Source: JAGQIB01 sp041393395
GTDB lineage: Bacteria; ARS69
Assembly: GCA_041393395.1 (NCBI GenBank)
Contig: JAWKKG010000004.1
Span: forward strand, 744,001-808,000
Direction: 5' to 3'
DNA: 64,000 bases
Part shown: positions 32,915-39,562 of the stretch, one piece after another
How positions within the stretch are numbered: the stretch's first letter is position 1
Layout of the letters: every line of letters starts with the position of its first letter
Program-made: the position numbers and the translations under genes
Notes under the pieces: model-generated
Told to the model about the DNA's origin: nothing
Seen by the model: only the letters and a program-made list of their open reading frames with translations
Database searches by the model: none

Positions 32915-34681
32915 ATGCCCTCGTCCTCGCGACTCCGGCGCCGCGGGCGAAACGTTCGCGTGCTCGCCCTCGCGCCTCTCCTCCTGGTCTTCGCCGGATC
33001 CGGCGAGTTCGCCGCGGCGGCCGACACGTCCCCCGTGTTCGTCGACCGGGCGGCCGAGGCCGGCATCGACGTCGTGAACCGCTGCGGCGCCCCGCCCCGC
33101 TTCTTCATCGCCGAGAGCAACGGCTGCGGCGCAGCCTGGCTCGACTACGACGGCGACGGCGATCTCGACCTGTACCTCGTGAACGGCAACGGCCTCGAGA
33201 CTCTCGACGGCGGGAAGCGCGTGCGGTACATCGCGGACGCGTCGAACCGCCTGTACCGGAACGACGGCGACTGGCGATTCGCGGACGTGACGGAAACCGC
33301 CGGTGTCGGCGACCGCGGCTTCGGCAACGGCGTGTCCGTCGCGGACGTCGACAACGACGGCGACCCGGATCTGTACGTCGCGAATCTCGGCCCCGATGTC
33401 CTGTACGTGAACCAGGGCGACGGCACGTTCCGCGACGAGACGGCGGAGCGCGGCCTCGGCCACGCGGGCTGGAGCACGGGCGGCGCCTTCGCCGACGTGG
33501 ACCGGGACGGCGACCTCGATCTGTTCGTGCCGTGCTACGTGCAGTTCGACCCCGATCGCCCGCCGGCTGACGGCCAGCCGATGGTCTACGAGGGCGTGGA
33601 GCTCGCCTGGGGCCCCGAGGGCGAGAACCCGGGCGTGAATCCCGGCGACGCGAACGTCTTCTATCTGAACGACGGCACCGGCCGCTTCCAGGAGGCGACC
33701 ACGGCCCGCGGCCTCGCGCTCGAGAAGCCACTGTGCTCGTACGCCGCGGTCTTCTGCGACGTCGACGCCGACGGCTGGGACGACCTGCTCGTGACGAACG
33801 ACGTCCAGCCGAACTCGCTGTTCCTGAACCGCGAGGGCTTCTTCCGCGAGGCCGGCGAGGAGCGCGGCTTTGCGCGCGGCGCCGATGGGAAGTACCAGGC
33901 CGGCATGGGTCTCAGCGTGGCCGACGTGGACGACGACGGCGACGTCGATCTCTACGTGACGAATTTCGACTTCGAGCCGAACAACCTCTACCTGAACGAC
34001 GGCAACGGCTACTTCAGCGACGTCGCCGCCGCCGCCGGCCTGGAGGAGCCCACGATCAACGTGCTCGCCTGGGGCAGCGCGCTCGCCGACGTGGACCTCG
34101 ACGGCGATCTCGACGTCTTCACGGCGAACGGTCACGTCATCCAGCAGTGCGAGCAGATCGGCATGAACCCGTGGAAGATGCCGAACCAGCTCTTCCTCCG
34201 GGACGGCGACGTGAACGGCGTGCCTGCCTTCCGGCTGCCGGCCGTGGACCCTGCTTCCCCGCTCGCCGTCGTGGAATCCAGCCGCGGCGTGGCGGTCGGC
34301 GACCCGGACGACGACGGCGACCTCGATCTCGTGGTGGTCGACATGGATCGCGCGCCGCAGGTCCTCGAGAACCGCACGGTACGTCCGGACGGCGGCGGCC
34401 ACTGGCTCGAGCTGGATCTCGTCGGCACCCGCAGCCCGCGCGACGCCTACGGCGCCCGCATCGAGATCGACGCAGGCGGCCGCACCCTCACCCGCTGGAA
34501 GATCCCGAACCAGGGCCTGTACTCGTCCCAGGATCCGCGGGTCCACGTGGGGCTCGGCGCGACGGACCGCGTCGACCGCGTTCGCGTCACCTGGACCTCC
34601 GGAATCGTCTCGGTGTTGACCGACGTGCCCGTCGATCGACGCCTCGCCCTCACCGAGCCCGCGACCGGCGACGCGCACTGA
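32915..34681 (+). CDS. Secreted CRTAC1-like VCBS/FG-GAP propeller with ASPIC/UnbV domain
   Basis: 588 residues from the ATG at 32915 (GGAGG ribosome-binding site four bases upstream). A signal peptide with a basic start (RLRRRGRNVRVLALAPLLLVFA, ending AAAA) precedes seven FG-GAP/VCBS calcium-binding blades: DYDGDGDLDLYLVNG, DVDNDGDPDLYVANLG, DVDRDGDLDLFVPCYV, DVDADGWDDLLVTNDV, DVDDDGDVDLYVTNFD, DVDLDGDLDVFTANGH and DPDDDGDLDLVVVDMD. The C-terminus, about 490-585, is an ASPIC/UnbV domain (HWLELDLVGTRSPRDAYGAR, then RVRVTWTSGIVS). CRTAC1-like proteins are exported calcium-dependent propellers of unknown function. The radical SAM gene starts nine bases after the stop with a ribosome-binding site overlapping it (TGAGGAG), so the two are one operon. 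Confidence 0.88.
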   Translation: MPSSSRLRRRGRNVRVLALAPLLLVFAGSGEFAAAADTSPVFVDRAAEAGIDVVNRCGAPPRFFIAESNGCGAAWLDYDGDGDLDLYLVNGNGLETLDGGKRVRYIADASNRLYRNDGDWRFADVTETAGVGDRGFGNGVSVADVDNDGDPDLYVANLGPDVLYVNQGDGTFRDETAERGLGHAGWSTGGAFADVDRDGDLDLFVPCYVQFDPDRPPADGQPMVYEGVELAWGPEGENPGVNPGDANVFYLNDGTGRFQEATTARGLALEKPLCSYAAVFCDVDADGWDDLLVTNDVQPNSLFLNREGFFREAGEERGFARGADGKYQAGMGLSVADVDDDGDVDLYVTNFDFEPNNLYLNDGNGYFSDVAAAAGLEEPTINVLAWGSALADVDLDGDLDVFTANGHVIQQCEQIGMNPWKMPNQLFLRDGDVNGVPAFRLPAVDPASPLAVVESSRGVAVGDPDDDGDLDLVVVDMDRAPQVLENRTVRPDGGGHWLELDLVGTRSPRDAYGARIEIDAGGRTLTRWKIPNQGLYSSQDPRVHVGLGATDRVDRVRVTWTSGIVSVLTDVPVDRRLALTEPATGDAH

Positions 34682-34689
34682 GGAGTCCC

Positions 34690-36918
34690 ATGCGTATCCT
34701 CCTGATCTTTCCGCCCCAAGGACACTTCACGCAGCCCTTCCTCGCCGTGCCGGCGCTGCAGGCGTACCTGAAATCCCAGGGCTTCGACGACGTCCACGTG
34801 ATGGACGCGAGCATCGAAGCGTACGACTGGTTCCTGAGCCGCGAGCGTCTCGAGGAGAGTTTCGATCGGCTGCGCCGCACCGACCGTCTCCGCGCGCTGG
34901 AGCGGCAGCAGGCGCTCCGCTACCGCGACCTCGTGGACTACCGGCGCCTCACGCAGGTCGAGGTCTCCGGGGAGTGGGTCATCGACCATATCGAGGAAGC
35001 CAAGCGGACCCTTCGCTCGCCGGAGGGCTTCTACGACTACGACCGCTACCTGCGAGCCGGACGCTGCATCGAGCACGCGCTCGCGATGATCAGCGCGGAG
35101 CACCATCCCTCGGATCTGTCGGCGCACGGCTTCTCGATGCGCCACTCCGTGCAGGTCACGGACGACATCCTGGCCGGCGCCGCCGACGAGCGGGAGAACC
35201 CGTTCCTCGAGTTCTTTCGCGAGGTCACGATGCCGAAGATCCAGGCGTTGAACCCGGACGTGATCGGCATGTCGCTCACGTTCACGAGCCAGGCGATCCC
35301 GGTCGTGAGCTTGTCGTCCCTGATCAAGACCTGGAAGCCCGAGACCCACGTCGTGGTCGGCGGTGGTCTCGTGGCGTACGTCGGCGACAAGCTCCGCCAC
35401 CGCCCCGACGTGTTCGACGCGATCGACACGCTGGTCCGCCTCGAGGGCGAGCGGCCGCTCACGGAGATCTGCCATGCCGTGACGAAGGGCGGCGATCCGG
35501 ATCTGTTCCGCGACATCCCGAACATCCTGTACCGGGATCGCGGCGGCGTCGTCCAGCGCACGCCCGAGGTGGAGCCGCTCGCGATCGACACGCTGCCGAC
35601 CCCGGACTTCGAGGGGCTTCCGCTCGACCGGTACCTCTCCCCCGATTTCGTGATCCCTCTCGCGATCACCCGTGGCTGCTACTGGGGTAAGTGCGTGTTC
35701 TGCACGCTCCACAAGGTCATCGGTCCGGGCTACCGCGGGCGGTCGATCGAGCGAACGGTGGACGACATTCGCTTCCTGAAGGAGCGCTGGGGCTCCCGCT
35801 ACTTCTACTTCCCGATCGAGGATCTGCCGCCGAACATGGTGCGCCGCCTGCCGGACGCGCTGCTCGAGGCCGGCCTCGACATCGAGTGGTGGTGCGATGC
35901 GAAGCTCGAGCCCACGGTCTTCACGCCGGAGACGTGCCGCAAGCTCCACGACGCGGGTTGCCGCCGGCTCGCGTTCGGCTACGAGTCCGCGAGCGCGCGC
36001 GTGCTGGATCTGATGTGCAAGGGATCCGAGCCCGGGCCCGGCATGGACGTCATCCGTCGCGTGCACGACGCGGGAATCTCGGTCACGCTGTACGTGATGG
36101 TCGGGTTCCCCACCGAGACGGAAGAGGAAGCGCGCCTCACGTTGAAGACGCTCCTGGACAACCGCGCGCACTTCGAGGAGGCGTCGATCCGGGTATTCTA
36201 CCTGGACGACATGTCCGACGTCTTCCGCACGCCCGAGCGCTTCGACATCACGGAGATCTTCCCGGACGAGCGCGCGGACCTTCAGGTGTACTACGACTTC
36301 CGCACCGGCTCGGGGATGGATCGCGCCACCGCGCGACGCGTCTACCTGGACATGCTGTCACAGCTCGAGAGCCACCTGCCCGTGTTCCAGAACCGCAACG
36401 TGCTCTACCACGAGCTGAAGTCGCACTACTTCCTGTATCTCGCGCGCGCCGGGAGCGTGCGCGAGCTCCTGGACGGAGCCTTCGCGGAGCGAGACACGGA
36501 TGCGCCGACGCTCTCCCGCCACCCGCAGGCGGCGACCGGCCTGACCTTCCGCGAACTCGCGTTCGACCGCGAGGAGGTCGACCAGGCGCTCGAGTCGGCC
36601 CAGGACGGGCTGACGCTGCCCCGCTACCAGTTCGACCTCATCACCGGCGAGACGGCCGAGCACCTCGACGCCACGGTGCCGCCGGTACGCCCGTACGAGA
36701 GCGTGCTCGTCCTCGATCCCCGCACCGGCGACGTGCACTGCTTCTCGCCCGAAGGCGCCGCTCTGCTTCGCGCCTGCACGGGCGACGTTCCGCTGGATGA
36801 AATCCTGGCCGCCTATCCCGCGGACCAGCGAGACGACGCCCACGAGTTCCTCCGGCAGGTGGCCGGCGCCGGCCTGCTGGAAGCCCCGCTGCAACCGACC
36901 GAGGAGATGCTGACATGA
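34690..36918 (+). CDS. B12-type radical SAM enzyme with C-terminal PqqD-like (RiPP recognition) domain
   Basis: 742 residues from the ATG at 34690. The N-terminal third (MRILLIFPPQGHFTQPFLAVPAL...; NPDVIGMSLTFTSQAIPVV; VVVGGGLVAYV around 220) is a cobalamin-binding-like Rossmann domain, without the DxHxxG base-off motif. The radical SAM core starts near 320. Its cluster motif is RGCYWGKCVFC with Cys330, Cys335 and Cys338: CX4CX2C instead of CX3CX2C. The GYESASARVLDLMCKG and MVGFPTETEEEA motifs are typical of the core. Residues 669-735 (ESVLVLDPRTGDVHCFSPEG, AALLRACTGDVPLDEI, VAGAGLLEAP) resemble PqqD, the peptide-binding RiPP recognition element. It overlaps the 59-residue peptide gene by ATGA. 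I infer a peptide-modifying enzyme; the substrate assignment is inference, and oxidative or B12-dependent chemistry is undetermined. Confidence 0.85.
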   Translation: MRILLIFPPQGHFTQPFLAVPALQAYLKSQGFDDVHVMDASIEAYDWFLSRERLEESFDRLRRTDRLRALERQQALRYRDLVDYRRLTQVEVSGEWVIDHIEEAKRTLRSPEGFYDYDRYLRAGRCIEHALAMISAEHHPSDLSAHGFSMRHSVQVTDDILAGAADERENPFLEFFREVTMPKIQALNPDVIGMSLTFTSQAIPVVSLSSLIKTWKPETHVVVGGGLVAYVGDKLRHRPDVFDAIDTLVRLEGERPLTEICHAVTKGGDPDLFRDIPNILYRDRGGVVQRTPEVEPLAIDTLPTPDFEGLPLDRYLSPDFVIPLAITRGCYWGKCVFCTLHKVIGPGYRGRSIERTVDDIRFLKERWGSRYFYFPIEDLPPNMVRRLPDALLEAGLDIEWWCDAKLEPTVFTPETCRKLHDAGCRRLAFGYESASARVLDLMCKGSEPGPGMDVIRRVHDAGISVTLYVMVGFPTETEEEARLTLKTLLDNRAHFEEASIRVFYLDDMSDVFRTPERFDITEIFPDERADLQVYYDFRTGSGMDRATARRVYLDMLSQLESHLPVFQNRNVLYHELKSHYFLYLARAGSVRELLDGAFAERDTDAPTLSRHPQAATGLTFRELAFDREEVDQALESAQDGLTLPRYQFDLITGETAEHLDATVPPVRPYESVLVLDPRTGDVHCFSPEGAALLRACTGDVPLDEILAAYPADQRDDAHEFLRQVAGAGLLEAPLQPTEEMLT

Positions 36919-37094
36919 CCGGACCCGATCGCCGCAAGGAGCCCCAGAACCCGCGTCACGATTCGCCGCTCGAGCCCACGAACGACGGGAAGAAGGACCG
37001 GAAGCCGAACGCGGATCCCAAGAAGCCGGTGTTCCGGTTCGCGCGCCTGGACGGGCGCGACACGCTGAAGTACGAGGATACCGCCGACAAGTAG
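36915..37094 (+). CDS. 59-residue peptide, candidate RiPP precursor for the upstream radical SAM enzyme
   Basis: ATG at 36915 overlaps the radical SAM stop (ATGA), with GAGGAG ten bases upstream, and the frame closes with TAG at 37092-37094. Residues 1-38 are very hydrophilic: rich in K, R, D, N and P (eight prolines), with a single Leu and no aromatic residue. The last 21 residues, including VFRFARLDGRDTLKYEDT, contain all aromatic residues (F40, F42, Y53) alternating with R and K. There is no Cys, Trp or signal peptide. A charged leader followed by a short distinct C-terminal core, right behind an enzyme with a PqqD-like domain, is what RiPP precursors look like. Evidence is positional and compositional only; it might instead be a small regulatory or partner protein. 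Few annotators would call it because of its length. Confidence 0.65.
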   Translation: MTGPDRRKEPQNPRHDSPLEPTNDGKKDRKPNADPKKPVFRFARLDGRDTLKYEDTADK

Positions 37095-37130
37095 GCGAAC
37101 CGGCCCGACCGCCCCGGCCGGCTCCGGGCC

Positions 37131-37156
37131 GTCGTCCGCCACATCGGGCGGACGAT
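37131..37156. terminator. Hairpin between convergent peptide and lipoprotein genes
   Basis: TCGTCCGCC (37132-37140), loop ACATCG, GGCGGACGA (37147-37155): a perfect nine-base-pair stem in the 83-base gap between the peptide gene (rightward) and the ASPIC/VCBS lipoprotein (leftward). No T tract. Probably a shared terminator. Confidence 0.45.
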
Positions 37157-37177
37157 CGGATCGCTCGCCCGGACGGC

Positions 37178-39382
37178 TCAGGACCGGCGCGTCACCTCGG
37201 CCCCGGCGAGCGGCATGGGCCGGAGACTCCGCGGCGTCCACCCCTCCCGGCCCTCCGTGACGACGAGCCAGGAGTCGAGCGGCGCGTCGGTGATCTCGTG
37301 CCGGAAGCCGGAAACCGGCCACGTGATCTCCACCGACCGGATCTTCGTGGCCCGGCCGAGCCCGATCTCCTGCCGGCGCGGCGAGCCGCCGAAGCTGCTC
37401 ACGCTGCCGACGGCCCGGTGGACCTCCCGCGTGCTGCCATCCGGCTCCTCGATCTCGATCCGGATCCGCGCGCCGTAAGCGTCTCGGTTCGTCTGCACTC
37501 CCTCGAGATCCAGGTACAGGAAGTGATTCCCGTGCCCGGGATTCCGGAACAGCGCGTTCCGGAAGCGATCTCCCGGGTAGAACCCGCCGAGCTGCGCGTA
37601 GACGTCCTGGTCGCCGTCCTCGTCGAGGTCGCCGAACGCGATCCCGTGCCCCTTCTGCAGGTGACCGAAGCCGCCGGATTCCGTGACGTCCTGGAAGCGC
37701 CGGCCGCCGTCGTTCCGGAGCATCACGTTCGGGACGAGCGTCCGGAAGTCCGGCTCGCCGGTCCCGAGGTAGATGTCGAGGAAGCCGTCGTGGTCCAGGT
37801 CGCCGAAGTTCGCGCCCATCGGCAGGTAGATCCCGGTGAGGCCCACGCGCTCCGAGACGTCCTCGAACGTGCCGTCGCCGCGGTTGCGGTACAGGCGCGC
37901 GGTCTTGCCGCCGTTCGGCGTGCCCAGGGCTGCGGCGGTGATCTGCTCCAGCGTGGCCTCGTAGGACGCCACGAACAGATCCAGCCAGCCGTCGTTGTCG
38001 TAGTCGAAGAACCACGTGGCAAAGCTGCGTCCCGCCGGCGCAACCACCCCGGCCGCGATCGCGACGTCCGTGAACCGCAGGTTCCCGTCGTTCCGGTACA
38101 GACGGTTCGGTCCCGTGTTCGAGACATAGAGGTCGAGGTCGCCGTCGTTGTCGTAGTCACCGGCGGTCACGCCCTTCGCGTAGCGACCGTCCGTCACGCC
38201 CGCCTCCGCGCCGACGTCGGTGAAGCCGTCGTCGCCGTCGTTGCGGAAGAGCTGGGACGGATACCGGCCGCCCTGCGGCTCCATCTCGCGTCGCGATTCG
38301 TTGCCCACGTAGAGATCGAGGTCTCCGTCGAGATCGAAATCGCCGAAGACCGCCGCCTGGGTCGGGGCCGCGGGCCAGGCGATGTCCGTGTCGCGCGTGA
38401 CGTCCGTGAACGTCCCCTCCGGGTCGTTGTGGAGCAGCGAGTTCCGGATGCGGCCGTCGTCGTGCAGCCACGCGCCGCGGAGCACGAGCAGGTCCCGGCG
38501 GCCGTCGTTGTCGTAGTCGGCCGCGAGGCAATTGAGGCCGCCGAGCTGCTGATCGAGTCCGGATGCGGCGGCCCGGTCCTCGAACGTGCCGTCGCCGCGG
38601 TTGTGGAAGTACTTGAGCGGGCCGCGCGGGTCGAACGTCGACGAGACGACGTCGAGGCGGCCGTCCCCGTCGAAGTCCTCCAGGATCGCACCGCCGCACA
38701 GGTCGAACGAATCCAGCCCGACCTCGGCCGCGACGTCCGGAAACCGGCCGACGTCGTAGTCCGATGCGAACGCGCTCGGCGGGATCACGTACTCCGCCGG
38801 CACTCCGGCGGGCCACTCGCCGAGCGCCATCACCACGACGTTCAGCAGCCACCGGTCCGAGAGATTGCCGGGATCGCGCGCCAGGGCGGCGAGGTACGCC
38901 TCCCGCGCGCGCAGCGCCGGCTCGCGCAGCACGTGCACCCCCTCACCCCGGAGCGGAAAGATGCAGCAATCCGCGTTGTGTCGCTGGACGCAGTTCTGCA
39001 CCTCCGCCCGCCGCAGCTCGATGATCCCGCGCGCGCGGTGAAAGAACGCCGCGTCCGGGCGGGACTCGAGATCCAGCGGCGCGACCGCGGTGTCGAACTC
39101 CACGAGCGCGGAGTCCACGTCGCCCTGACGCAGGAGGTCCTGCGCGAGCCGGAGGCGCAGGCCGAGTGCCTCGGCGGCCGGCAACGTCGGATCCGCCAGT
39201 CGCGTGCGAGCTTCCTCGATGACCTCGCGGCCGAGGTACTCATTGTCACTCTCGGTCAACTGATCGGCGATGCGGGAGAACTCGGCGAGGGGGTCCGGCG
39301 GCGCCTCGGAAGGCGGCGAGCAACCCACGACGAGGAGCAACAGGGCCGGCGTCAGGCGCGCAGGCCCGGACACGAACTTCAC
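37178..39382 (-). CDS. CRTAC1-like VCBS/FG-GAP lipoprotein with helical N-terminal region and ASPIC/UnbV domain
   Basis: 734 residues from the GTG at 39382, chosen because AGAGG lies six bases upstream and the protein then opens with a lipoprotein signal (RLTPALLLLVVGC, lipobox VVGC). Residues about 40-195 are helical with TPR-like character (IADQLTESDNEYLGREVIEEA, LRLRLAQDLLRQGDVDSALVEF) and a Cys pair in NADCCIF. Then come seven or more FG-GAP blades: DFDGDGRLDVVSSTF, DYDNDGRRDLLVLRG, DFDLDGDLDLYVGNE, DYDNDGDLDLYVSNT, DYDNDGWLDLFVASY, DLDHDGFLDIYLGTG and DLDEDGDQDVYAQLG. The C-terminus is ASPIC/UnbV (LYLDLEGVQTNRDAYGAR, VEITWPVSG). It converges with the radical SAM-peptide operon, which also begins with an ASPIC/VCBS gene. 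Function unknown; outer-membrane-attached calcium-binding propeller is likely. Confidence 0.85.
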   Translation of the reverse strand: MKFVSGPARLTPALLLLVVGCSPPSEAPPDPLAEFSRIADQLTESDNEYLGREVIEEARTRLADPTLPAAEALGLRLRLAQDLLRQGDVDSALVEFDTAVAPLDLESRPDAAFFHRARGIIELRRAEVQNCVQRHNADCCIFPLRGEGVHVLREPALRAREAYLAALARDPGNLSDRWLLNVVVMALGEWPAGVPAEYVIPPSAFASDYDVGRFPDVAAEVGLDSFDLCGGAILEDFDGDGRLDVVSSTFDPRGPLKYFHNRGDGTFEDRAAASGLDQQLGGLNCLAADYDNDGRRDLLVLRGAWLHDDGRIRNSLLHNDPEGTFTDVTRDTDIAWPAAPTQAAVFGDFDLDGDLDLYVGNESRREMEPQGGRYPSQLFRNDGDDGFTDVGAEAGVTDGRYAKGVTAGDYDNDGDLDLYVSNTGPNRLYRNDGNLRFTDVAIAAGVVAPAGRSFATWFFDYDNDGWLDLFVASYEATLEQITAAALGTPNGGKTARLYRNRGDGTFEDVSERVGLTGIYLPMGANFGDLDHDGFLDIYLGTGEPDFRTLVPNVMLRNDGGRRFQDVTESGGFGHLQKGHGIAFGDLDEDGDQDVYAQLGGFYPGDRFRNALFRNPGHGNHFLYLDLEGVQTNRDAYGARIRIEIEEPDGSTREVHRAVGSVSSFGGSPRRQEIGLGRATKIRSVEITWPVSGFRHEITDAPLDSWLVVTEGREGWTPRSLRPMPLAGAEVTRRS

Positions 39383-39410
39383 GAGGGACCTCTGGTTCGG
39401 GGAGCGAACG

Positions 39411-39480
39411 ATTATGCCAGAGGATACGTCCTCCGTCGTCGACCGATTGGCACGGTCCGGACGAGCGGGGCGGACCGTGC
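39411..39480. promoter_or_regulatory. Divergent control region: -10 element and 10-base-pair inverted repeat
   Basis: The 180-base gap between the divergent ASPIC lipoprotein and ELWxxDGT genes holds CATAAT on the minus strand (39416-39411), five of six matches to the -10 consensus and 28 bases from the leftward GTG. It also holds a perfect inverted repeat GCACGGTCCG (39450-39459) / CGGACCGTGC (39471-39480) with 11 bases between. A single regulator could control both genes from this site (inference). Confidence 0.45.
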
Positions 39481-39562
39481 ACGCGATGTCCGTTCCGGGT
39501 CCGATCCGTCGCCAGGACGCTCGAACGCCGCCCCGCGTTCGACTTCGTCCTCGGAGGATCCC

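Noticed and set aside
39423..39562. Upstream extension of the ELWxxDGT gene
   Set aside because: The frame is open far upstream but runs through the opposite-strand lipoprotein gene; ATG at 39563 has the ribosome-binding site and signal peptide.
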